A stretch of DNA of 64,000 bases, from the NCBI RefSeq assembly GCF_014640295.1, contig NZ_BMGR01000003.1:124001-188000 (forward strand). The letters are read 5' to 3'. The notes under the pieces were generated by a model. The model was not told the DNA's origin. It did no database searches and saw only the letters and a list, made by a program, of their open reading frames with translations. Positions 36,035-44,003 of the stretch are shown piece by piece. Made by a program: the position numbers and the translations under genes. Position 1 is the stretch's first letter; every line of letters starts with the position of its first letter. Source of the DNA: Paenibacillus abyssi. Its GTDB lineage: Bacteria; Bacillota; Bacilli; Paenibacillales; Paenibacillaceae.

Positions 36035-36369
36035 ATATGACCTCAAATTGTTTTATTTTTAATCATTATAACCGATATGCGTGCAAAAATGGCTGGCGCC
36101 TGCTTGGGAGCGGGATTCGTGTCTGCCGTGTATTGTGCACCACCTCCTGTTCAGCGATTTAAGCAGAAGACAGCTTCATGCAAAAAAGTGCAATTGAAGG
36201 CCGTCCTAAAGTGCGATAAATATAGGCTATCCGCCATATTACACTGATTTTTGAACAAACAAGACGGTTAATTCACTATAGTCTTTCCACATCTCCCCAT
36301 ACAATGAAATAAATGAAACGGAAGTGTTTTGAAAGCGCTTAAATTAAACGAAAAGGCGGGTGACTCAAG
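36035..36369. other. Intergenic region of 335 bp
   Basis: No coding frame is supported. It holds divergent control sequences of the Nudix gene and the large AraC-type regulator. A cre-like site is at 36330-36343; TATAGT at 36277-36282 may be a -10 but no well-spaced -35 is visible. Confidence 0.5.
36330..36343 (+). promoter_or_regulatory. Cre-like (CcpA) site before the pectin-cluster regulator
   Basis: TGAAAGCGCTTAAA matches TGWNANCGNTNNCA except at the penultimate base. It lies 26 nt before the regulator start, so binding would repress the gene under preferred carbon sources. Confidence 0.6.
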
Positions 36370-38775
36370 TTGTTAAAGAGGTTCCGGGCCGGGATAACAA
36401 GGATGGACAGGTTGAAGAGAAGACAACGGGGAAGCTTTTACCGGAAAAGCCTGATCTGGCTGCTGCTCATCACAAGCATTCCAGGATTTATTACGGCAGG
36501 CTGCATTTATTGGTTCTCGGTCAGCCAGATCGAGAATGACCTAAGCGCGCTTCATCAGAGTCAGATTGAAGAACGGGTAAAAAACGTCGATGACCAACTG
36601 ATGTATCTCGAGCTGAGCTTGTCGCATTGGGCATTCAGCCCGCGTTACGGAGCGGATCTGCAGGAGCTTGATTTCGTCTATCACTTTCAGGATACGCGTG
36701 ATGTAACCAAATCGCTGGTCGTGCTGCATGGCTCGAATCCGTTAATTCAGGATGTGTCGTTGTATATTGAACGGAACGAGCCCGTCCTCTTTAAGCCCGA
36801 GCATTATAAAGTTGACGATCCATCGATACTCTCGGAATATCGCAAGCTATTGGATGATAATCGAAGCATTTATTGGACTGACCGGGTCTCGGAAGCAGAA
36901 GGCGATAACGGGCAGCGGCCATCCGGTTTGCATGACCCGGTTACCATCGTGCACAAAATTCCCGGCGGGAGCGCCTCTCCGTTCGGCGTGCTGACGGTGA
37001 CGCTGGACCGGGAAAGATTCGTGAATGTGCTCAGAACATTAACGCCGTATAACGAAGGCGCGACTTTCCTGATGGAGGATAGCGGAAATATTCTCTTATC
37101 GGACAACAGCGCCGGGAATGACGTTGATGTATTGCTGCGGCAGGAGGTGATGAACCGGGAGCAGCCCTCCGGAACGTTCATGTGGCAGCAAGGGGATAAA
37201 ACCTATTCCGTTTCTTACGGGCAATTAAAGCGGGTCGATAAACTTTGGACCTATGTATCCGCTGCGCCGATGACAGCGATCACCTCGCCGGTGATGGCGT
37301 TGTCCAATATTATTCTAATTGTGAGCTTGGCCGGACTGCTGCTTGCCTTGATGCTGTCGTGGCTTGCGTCCATCCGCATGTATTCGCCCATTGCCCGGTT
37401 GATCCGCAGGTTTAGCGGCGATTCGGATTTTCAACATGAAGGCCGCATGGATGAATTTCAATATATCGAGAATCAGTGGAACGTTGCAGCTAGTGAAAGT
37501 CTCAATCTGCAGGCAAAGCTTAACGATCAACTGCCTGGCCTGCGGACCGGGTTTCTGCTGCAGCTGCTTCAAGGCCATCTGCATGCTTATAGCGAAGAAG
37601 ATCTGAGGGAGAGGATGAAACGTTACGGATGGAATGTCGAGAATCATTGCTTCCATGTGCTGCACATCCGGCTGACGGGAGATCGCATCTTAAATGAGAG
37701 ATATGCACATGGCGATCAAAGCTTAGTCACGTTCGCAGCTTCTAATATTATGGAAGAGCTGGCCGCCCATCGGTTCGAGCAATTCAGTGTCATGAATTTT
37801 CACGATCTGTCTGTTGGCCTGTTCATTATGTCGCCGGCCGATATGCCGCTCTCCGAGTGCTTAAATGCTTATGGCGAAGAGATTACATCGGCCATTAACC
37901 GCATTCTCAAGCTCCAGGTCACCATAACGATCAGCCGGCAGACGGACACCGTAAGGCGAATGGCCGAGACCTTCATGGAGGTGGAACGGGCTGCCGGCTT
38001 CCGGCAATTTGTGAATCAGAATCAAATTCTCAATATGGAGGAATTATCCGCCGTTGAGGCCAATCACGAGACGAATTATCCGTTTGCGCTGGAGCTGGAT
38101 ATCATTCAATCGATGCGCAGCGGGAAGTTGGCAACGGCGGAGGACTTGATTGCGCAATTTTTGAAAGTGATCCAGTCCTATCACGGCACAGAAATTCAAG
38201 TGCAGCAGAGTATGCTGCAGCTGCTCGGCAGTATCCAGCATATGATGCTGCAATCCGGGGTCAATCCGTTTCGATTATTCAGAGGAGCCAATCTGTTTGA
38301 ACGATTATCCGACATTCGCGACCCGGACAAGATGCAGCACTGGATGAAGGAACAGGTCGTTGTTCCGTTTATACAGGAGCGGGAGTCGCGCGCTAACCTT
38401 CAGTCGAAGCAGATGATCGAACAGACCGTTGGCTATATTCAAGCGAATTATATGAAAGATCTGTCCTTGGAAAGCTGTGCTGACCTTGCCGGAACGAACT
38501 CATATACGCTTAGCAAGCTGTTTAAGCAGAATACGGGTGTCAATTTTATTGATTATGTGACCGAGCTGCGGCTTGTCAAGGCGAAAGAGCTGCTCCGGGG
38601 CACCGATTGGAAGATCAATGATATAGCCGAAGCGGTCGGCTACCAACAGCGGTATTTCAACCGGATTTTCAAGAAGCAGACAGGCATTACGCCAACCGAA
38701 TACCGGGATTTTACGCCGGATTACAAGAAAGACGACATCCGCCAAAAGAGTACCACAGCCGTGAGAAAGCCTTGA
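36370..38775 (+). CDS. Large membrane-bound AraC-family regulator (YesS/YtcD-like)
   Basis: 801 residues from a TTG at 36370 (GGCGGG at 36355-36360); an ATG at 36403 is a weaker alternative. Helix 1 about 28-52 (SLIWLLLITSIPGFITAGCIYWF), an extracellular Cache-like sensor about 55-310, helix 2 about 311-335 (IILIVSLAGLLLALMLSWLA), a long linker, and a C-terminal AraC domain (SLESCADLAGTNSYTLSKLFKQ; INDIAEAVGYQQRYFNRIFKK). YesS of B. subtilis has this build and activates rhamnogalacturonan genes. Its stop codon lies inside a terminator stem, and the transporter operon follows at once. Confidence 0.9.
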   Translation: MLKRFRAGITRMDRLKRRQRGSFYRKSLIWLLLITSIPGFITAGCIYWFSVSQIENDLSALHQSQIEERVKNVDDQLMYLELSLSHWAFSPRYGADLQELDFVYHFQDTRDVTKSLVVLHGSNPLIQDVSLYIERNEPVLFKPEHYKVDDPSILSEYRKLLDDNRSIYWTDRVSEAEGDNGQRPSGLHDPVTIVHKIPGGSASPFGVLTVTLDRERFVNVLRTLTPYNEGATFLMEDSGNILLSDNSAGNDVDVLLRQEVMNREQPSGTFMWQQGDKTYSVSYGQLKRVDKLWTYVSAAPMTAITSPVMALSNIILIVSLAGLLLALMLSWLASIRMYSPIARLIRRFSGDSDFQHEGRMDEFQYIENQWNVAASESLNLQAKLNDQLPGLRTGFLLQLLQGHLHAYSEEDLRERMKRYGWNVENHCFHVLHIRLTGDRILNERYAHGDQSLVTFAASNIMEELAAHRFEQFSVMNFHDLSVGLFIMSPADMPLSECLNAYGEEITSAINRILKLQVTITISRQTDTVRRMAETFMEVERAAGFRQFVNQNQILNMEELSAVEANHETNYPFALELDIIQSMRSGKLATAEDLIAQFLKVIQSYHGTEIQVQQSMLQLLGSIQHMMLQSGVNPFRLFRGANLFERLSDIRDPDKMQHWMKEQVVVPFIQERESRANLQSKQMIEQTVGYIQANYMKDLSLESCADLAGTNSYTLSKLFKQNTGVNFIDYVTELRLVKAKELLRGTDWKINDIAEAVGYQQRYFNRIFKKQTGITPTEYRDFTPDYKKDDIRQKSTTAVRKP

Positions 38776-38790
38776 ATATCAAGGCTTTTT
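38766..38790 (+). terminator. Terminator overlapping the regulator stop codon
   Basis: AAAGCCTTGA (38766-38775, ending in the stop TGA) pairs perfectly with TCAAGGCTTT (38779-38788) and is followed by T residues. It isolates the regulator from the transporter operon. Confidence 0.9.
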
Positions 38791-38809
38791 CCATGCAAAA
38801 ATGTAGAAT

Positions 38810-38823
38810 TGAAAGCGTTTGAA
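38810..38823 (+). promoter_or_regulatory. Cre-like (CcpA) site before the LplB-type permease operon
   Basis: TGAAAGCGTTTGAA fits the cre consensus at 13 of 14 positions. It lies 72 nt upstream of the first permease gene, matching the site before the regulator at 36330. Confidence 0.6.
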
Positions 38824-38895
38824 ATTTGGACGATACTCAGAATCACAAAGCCGTGCTGCTAGGCAGGCAAATCCACAATAGAGAGGGAGAAACAG

Positions 38896-39879
38896 GTGGA
38901 CTCAACATTACAATCCGGGCCAGACGCAGCTGTGAAGGCGAAGAAGTCCAAAGCAACCGTCTTGGGATCACAAAGACCATCCTGGATCGGCAAGGTAAAG
39001 AAGGACCGATGGTTGTATGTGCTTTTGCTGCCGGGGCTAATTTATTTTCTCGTATTTAAATATTTGCCGATGTGGGGTGTGCTCATCGCCTTCCAGAACT
39101 TTCAGCCGTTTGTCGGCTTTTGGAACAGTGAATGGGTAGGATTGGAAAACTTTCGCAACTTTTTCGCTAATCCGGATTTTGTCCGATTACTGCGCAACAC
39201 CTTTATATTGGCTGTGTACGATCTGGTATTTTTCTTCCCCGCACCGATTATCGTTGCGCTGCTGCTCAATGAAATTCGCGTCAACGTCATCAAGCGTTTT
39301 ATTCAGACGATGGTCTATGTGCCGCATTTCATCTCGATGGTAATCGTTGCGAGTATGACGTATGTATTTTTGACTACGCAAGGCGGCGTCCTGAATGAAG
39401 CTGTCTTTCAAATTACGGGCAGGAGGATCGACTTTCTGGCTGATCCCGATTGGTTCAGGCCGCTCATCATTCTACAGATCATGTGGAAAGAAACCGGCTG
39501 GGGGACGATCATCTTCCTGGCGGCGCTTGCCTCGGTCGATGTGGAGCAGTATGAAGCTGCTGTAGTGGACGGGGCCAACCGGTTTCAACGGTTATGGCAT
39601 GTTACGCTGCCGGCGATTTCCAGCGTTATCGTCATTCTGCTGATTTTGCGGTTAGGCAACTTTTTGGACAACGGGTTTGAACAGATCTTCCTGATGACGA
39701 ACTCCTTGAACAGAACGGTCGCCGATGTGTTCGATACGTATGTTTACTTCGTAGGGATCACGCAGGGCGCATTCAGCTACAGTACCGCGATTGGCCTATT
39801 TAAATCGATTGTCGGCATTGTGCTCATCTACGGAAGCAACTGGCTCGCCAAACGGTTCGGCCAGGAAGGGCTGTATTGA
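38896..39879 (+). CDS. lplB: LplB-type oligosaccharide ABC permease
   Basis: 327 residues from a GTG at 38896 (AGAGGGAG upstream). Six helices; N-terminal LYVLLLPGLIYFLVFKYLPMWGVLIAFQNF and MWKETGWGTIIFLAALASVDVEQYEAAVVDGANRFQRLWHVTLPA, the EAA loop, identify the LplB/YtcP-linked family. It is a channel half for import of unsaturated rhamnogalacturonan fragments by inference from neighbours. Confidence 0.92.
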   Translation: MDSTLQSGPDAAVKAKKSKATVLGSQRPSWIGKVKKDRWLYVLLLPGLIYFLVFKYLPMWGVLIAFQNFQPFVGFWNSEWVGLENFRNFFANPDFVRLLRNTFILAVYDLVFFFPAPIIVALLLNEIRVNVIKRFIQTMVYVPHFISMVIVASMTYVFLTTQGGVLNEAVFQITGRRIDFLADPDWFRPLIILQIMWKETGWGTIIFLAALASVDVEQYEAAVVDGANRFQRLWHVTLPAISSVIVILLILRLGNFLDNGFEQIFLMTNSLNRTVADVFDTYVYFVGITQGAFSYSTAIGLFKSIVGIVLIYGSNWLAKRFGQEGLY

Positions 39880-39903
39880 TTATGAAAGGGGTGAAGGGAT
39901 TTC

Positions 39904-40788
39904 ATGGGATCCAATCATGACTCATTAGGCGAGAAAGTATTCGACGGCTTCAATTACCTGTTTCTGTCTATTTTCGCAGTAATCACAGTACTGCCGTTCA
40001 TCTATATCTTTGCAGGCTCGTTCGCTACCGAGGCCGAGCTGTCGGAACGTTCTTTCTTTCTAATCCCAAGGGATTTCTCGATTAGCGCTTATCAATATAT
40101 TTTCTCATCGAATACGATTTTCCGCAGCATCGGTGTATCCATCTACATTACCGTTGTCGGAACGATCACGAATCTGGCTTTTACACTGACGATGGCCTAT
40201 GCATTGTCCCGCCGCGATCTGCTGGGCCGTAATTTGATCATGAATCTGGTCATTTTCTCGATGCTGTTCAGCGGGGGCATGATTCCGACCTATCTTGTGG
40301 TGAAAGAGCTTGGCTTGCTCAACAGCTACGGAGCGCTCATTTTGCCGGGAGCGATCAGCGCCTTCAACCTGATCATTATCAAAAATTTTTTCCAGCAGCT
40401 GCCGCCCGGACTGGAGGAGTCGGCGCGGATTGACGGGTGTACAGATCTGGGCGTCCTGTGGCGGATCGTGCTGCCGTTATCGATGCCGGTCATTGCGACA
40501 TTCGGTCTCTTTTATGCAGTGGGTCACTGGAATAATTTCTTCTCGGCCCTGCTTTATCTTAACGATCATACGAAATGGCCTTTGCAGGTCATGCTGCGCG
40601 AGATTGTCATGCTGTCGCAGCTTGCGATCGGTGATATCAACAATATGGACCCCAATTATGTGAAGCCGCCGGAGCAGTCGGTCAAGATGGCCGTGATTGT
40701 AACAGGCACCATTCCGATTCTGCTGGTGTACCCTCTCTTGCAAAGACATTTTGCCAAAGGGGTATTGTTAGGCTCGATAAAAGGATAA
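39904..40788 (+). CDS. lplC: LplC/YtcP-type oligosaccharide ABC permease
   Basis: 294 residues, ATG at 39904 with AAAGGGGTGAAGG upstream. Six helices; SMLFSGGMIPTYLVVKELGLLNSYGALILPGAIS and the EAA loop LPPGLEESARIDGCTDLGVLWRIVLPLSMPV. It ends in the family tail FAKGVLLGSIKG. Forms a heterodimer with the preceding permease. No ATPase gene is in the cluster; such importers usually share a general MsmX-like ATPase. Confidence 0.92.
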   Translation: MGSNHDSLGEKVFDGFNYLFLSIFAVITVLPFIYIFAGSFATEAELSERSFFLIPRDFSISAYQYIFSSNTIFRSIGVSIYITVVGTITNLAFTLTMAYALSRRDLLGRNLIMNLVIFSMLFSGGMIPTYLVVKELGLLNSYGALILPGAISAFNLIIIKNFFQQLPPGLEESARIDGCTDLGVLWRIVLPLSMPVIATFGLFYAVGHWNNFFSALLYLNDHTKWPLQVMLREIVMLSQLAIGDINNMDPNYVKPPEQSVKMAVIVTGTIPILLVYPLLQRHFAKGVLLGSIKG

Positions 40789-40910
40789 CAAGTTCGATTG
40801 ATGGATCATCGCGCAGCGTTGCCCGGTGTGTGCTCAGGATACCGCTGCGGGATATCTATAGATGCTGCAATTGCAGCGCAAAGTTCAAGATGAAAAGGGA
40901 GGATAAAAAG

Positions 40911-42488
40911 ATGAATGTGAAGGTGCTCGGTGTAAAAAGAAAGATCGCTTTGCTCTGTGCGGTTGTGATGATGTTATCTGTGCTTGCCGCATGCTCGGGA
41001 GGAAATGGCGGCAGTAATGATCCTGCGCCGCAGGAGCCAGCTAACACCGGCGGACAAAGCGCCGGAGAAGGAAATGCAAATGCTGCGCAGGCAGAGCCGC
41101 TGGAGCTCACCATTATGGTCCCTGCTTTCAGCACAGAGCTTCCGGATGGCAGCAGCCCGGTTCTTCAAGAGCTGGAAAAGTACACGAATACGGATATTAC
41201 GATGCAATTTGTGCCTAACAGCTCGTACGGGGACAAAATGAACATCACGCTTGCATCGGGGCAGCTTCCGCATCTGATGGTCGTAGACCGTAACTCAGCC
41301 AGCTATATTAATGCCGCCCGTACCGGGGCTTTCTGGGAGATAGGCCCTTACCTGCAGGATTATCCGAACCTGAGCCAGGCGAATCCGATTATTTTGAACA
41401 ACTCGTCCGTGGACGGAAAAACCTACGGCATTTACCGGGGCCGGACACTAGGCCGGATGGGCGTATCGATTAATAAGGATTGGATGGAAAAGGTCGGCCT
41501 CTCGGAGCCGAAGACGATTGATGAATTTTACAACCTGCTGAAAGCGTTCAAAGAGCAGGATCCGGACGGCAACGGCAAGGATGACACGTACGGGACGGTC
41601 ATTACCAAATACGCCGGTCCTTGGGACATTATGCAAGTATGGTTCGGCGCTCCGAACAAATGGGGCGAGGGAGCGGACGGCAAATTGGTGCCGACGCATA
41701 TGACGCCGGAATATAAGGAAGCGCTTAAATTTTTCAAGAAGCTGTATGATGAAGGGCTTGTGAACTCCGATTTTGCGGTTATGGACCCTGCGGTATGGCT
41801 GGACCCGATTGTTAACGGCCAAGCCGGCGTCATGGTTGACGTGGCGGACGCCGCCCGCCGCATCGACGGCAGAATGCAGGAAAAGGCGGAAAGAGAAGAG
41901 CCGTATATCGACGTGTTCCAGGCTCCGGTTGGACCGAAGGGGCACAGAGATATGCCGACCTCAGGTTATGCGAACGTGATCGCGATCTCCAAATCCGCGG
42001 TAAAAACCGAGGAAGAGCTGAAGCGCGTGCTGGAGTTCCTGGATAAGCTGGGCGATGTGGAAATGCAAATGCTGCTTGGTTACGGCATCGAAGGCCGCCA
42101 CTATGAGATGGTAGACGGTTATATCAAGCCGCTCACAACACCGGAAGACGTTGCGCTTGTCAAAGAGCTGGAAGGCATGAACCAAATGCTGACCTTCATC
42201 GGGCCGGTAACGCCGCAGCTTGAGATGACCGTTATCAATGAGAAGGTGATGCAGGTTCAGACGGCAAATGAGGAGATCGTTGTCAGCAACCCCGCAGAGC
42301 CGCTTGTCTCCGAGGTGTATGCGCAGAAGGGGCAGCAACTCGACAACATTATCGCTGACGCGCGGATTAAGTATATTGTCGGCCAAATCGACGACAACGG
42401 CCTCGACCAGGCGATTGCGCTGTGGCGCTCCAGCGGCGGCGACGACTATATTGCGGAAATCAATAAGCTGTATGAGGAAGCGAAATAA
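40911..42488 (+). CDS. lplA: Extracellular oligosaccharide-binding lipoprotein (LplA-like)
   Basis: 525 residues from the ATG at 40911 (GGGAGGATAAAAAG upstream). Lipobox SVLAACSGG followed by a low-complexity linker. The body is SBP_bac_1 type: LTIMVPAFSTELPDGSSPVLQELEKYTNTDI, TLASGQLPHLMVVDR, GRMGVSINKDWMEKVGL, DPDGNGKDDTYG and a C-terminal IADARIKYIVGQID, as in LplA/YtcQ. It would capture pectin-derived oligosaccharides for the two permeases encoded just upstream. Confidence 0.92.
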   Translation: MNVKVLGVKRKIALLCAVVMMLSVLAACSGGNGGSNDPAPQEPANTGGQSAGEGNANAAQAEPLELTIMVPAFSTELPDGSSPVLQELEKYTNTDITMQFVPNSSYGDKMNITLASGQLPHLMVVDRNSASYINAARTGAFWEIGPYLQDYPNLSQANPIILNNSSVDGKTYGIYRGRTLGRMGVSINKDWMEKVGLSEPKTIDEFYNLLKAFKEQDPDGNGKDDTYGTVITKYAGPWDIMQVWFGAPNKWGEGADGKLVPTHMTPEYKEALKFFKKLYDEGLVNSDFAVMDPAVWLDPIVNGQAGVMVDVADAARRIDGRMQEKAEREEPYIDVFQAPVGPKGHRDMPTSGYANVIAISKSAVKTEEELKRVLEFLDKLGDVEMQMLLGYGIEGRHYEMVDGYIKPLTTPEDVALVKELEGMNQMLTFIGPVTPQLEMTVINEKVMQVQTANEEIVVSNPAEPLVSEVYAQKGQQLDNIIADARIKYIVGQIDDNGLDQAIALWRSSGGDDYIAEINKLYEEAK

Positions 42489-42522
42489 ATAAGCCTGATG
42501 AGTTAACAGTTCTTTAAACCCG

Positions 42523-42650
42523 GATGATGAGAATTAGAACTTTTTTTGGGCGGGGTGTCCGCTTCAGCCGCTGTTGGATCCGGGAAATTTTGCATCGATA
42601 GCACAGACCCTGCGGACACCCTCGCCCTTATGTGTTCTAACTCATCATTA
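42523..42650. repeat. Nested inverted repeat between binding-protein and PL11-like genes
   Basis: An inner pair GGGCGGGGTGTCCGC (42548-42562) and GCGGACACCCTCGCCC (42612-42627) is complementary apart from one wobble and a bulge. Outside it ATGATGAG..TTAGAAC pairs with GTTCTAACTCATCAT. The whole is about 125 bp and imperfectly palindromic. It may be a miniature inverted-repeat element or a structured intercistronic RNA controlling downstream expression. Confidence 0.6.
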
Positions 42651-42713
42651 AAGGGATCAAAGAAAGTCGCTATTCTAATCAGGCTAGAAGGAAGAAGGAG
42701 GGAGGAATGGCTA

Positions 42714-44003
42714 ATGCGGATGCTGCGGCAGGAGCCGCACTTGCTGGGAACCATCAACATTGAAGAGGCCGGGCTGCGCTGTAAGATGCTGCTGGGCGAC
42801 ATCAACGGGGACGGACGGATGGAAATCGTCATGGTGCAGCCTGACGGGGGAATCGACGACCGTTATGTTCCGCATCAGGTCCAGTGTTTGACGGCCTTTG
42901 ATCTGGACGGCAATAAGCTGTGGCAGGCCGGCACTCCCGATTCGAATGCAGGAGGGCCCGGCTCGGATTACCCGGCTCAAATCTATGATATCGACGGGGA
43001 CGGATACAACGAAATATTGTGCGTGATGAATAAACGGTTTCTCGTCCTGGACGGTCAGACCGGCAAGGAGAAACGCTCGTTTGAGCTGCCTGCCGAGGAG
43101 GCGCATGATTGCATTATTATCGCGAACTTGAGCGGCAATGACTTTCCGCAGGACATCATTTTGAAGGACCGGTACAGAAACCTGTGGGCCGTTGACCGTG
43201 ATTTTGGGCTGTTATGGACATTCAGCGGCAACCCGGGCCACTATCCTTGGGTTTATGATTTCGATGGCGATGGACGTGACGAGGTCATGGCGGGGTATGA
43301 CTTGCTCGACCATGACGGCACATTGCTCTGGTCATGTCAGGACCTGGATGACCATGCGGACTGTATATGGGTTGGCAATGTGGATGGCAGCGGAGATCAG
43401 ATCATCATCGGCGGCAGCGTGACGGTCATGTATGATCCTGAAGGCAAAGAGCTTTGGCGCTATGACGGCTCGATTGAGTCGCAGCATGTGGCGCTCGGCA
43501 AATTCAGGGATGATCTGCCGGGCCTGCAGGTTGCCGGACTGGACCGTATTGTCCGCGAGGATATGGGCGGGGCGGTAAAGAAGCGCGGCAAGGATGGGCT
43601 GTTCCTGCTCGATGCGGCCGGTAAAGAGTTATGGAAGGAAGACAGGAAGACAGACGGCTGGCTTACAATTATCGAGACGGTGCGCAGCTGGGACGAAGGA
43701 CCGCTTGATTATATTTTGGCGTACCGCCGCGGCGGCGGTGTGAACCCGACGCTCTATGACGGCCATATGAATGCGGTCGTGACATTTCCGGTAGACGGAT
43801 ATGCGGCCCATGCCGATTTGACGGGAGAAGGAAGAGAACAAGTATTGATCTACAATCAGCAGACTGTATCCATATTCGGAAGCAGAGAGAGTGGTCTTAA
43901 AACACTCCGGCCGGGTATCACGCTGCAGCAGCCCAAGCGGCTGTACAGCTCCACATTATATCCTGGCGGAGAATATAAGCGATTGGAAGGTGACCCACGA
44001 TGA
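42714..44003 (+). CDS. FG-GAP/VCBS-type propeller protein related to PL11 rhamnogalacturonan lyases
   Basis: 429 residues from the ATG at 42714 (GGAGGGAGGA at 42697-42706). Three calcium-loop motifs are visible: GDINGDGRMEIV (28-39), YDIDGDGYNEIL (about 90-101) and YDFDGDGRDEVM (about 180-191). DDHADCIWVGNVDGSG resembles the GHGDAxHVGDxD stretch of PL11 lyases. There is no signal peptide, so it should act in the cytoplasm, and it is shorter than full PL11 enzymes (about 600 residues). Overlaps the GH105 gene by 4 nt. A lyase or a non-catalytic relative are both possible. Confidence 0.7.
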   Translation: MRMLRQEPHLLGTINIEEAGLRCKMLLGDINGDGRMEIVMVQPDGGIDDRYVPHQVQCLTAFDLDGNKLWQAGTPDSNAGGPGSDYPAQIYDIDGDGYNEILCVMNKRFLVLDGQTGKEKRSFELPAEEAHDCIIIANLSGNDFPQDIILKDRYRNLWAVDRDFGLLWTFSGNPGHYPWVYDFDGDGRDEVMAGYDLLDHDGTLLWSCQDLDDHADCIWVGNVDGSGDQIIIGGSVTVMYDPEGKELWRYDGSIESQHVALGKFRDDLPGLQVAGLDRIVREDMGGAVKKRGKDGLFLLDAAGKELWKEDRKTDGWLTIIETVRSWDEGPLDYILAYRRGGGVNPTLYDGHMNAVVTFPVDGYAAHADLTGEGREQVLIYNQQTVSIFGSRESGLKTLRPGITLQQPKRLYSSTLYPGGEYKRLEGDPR

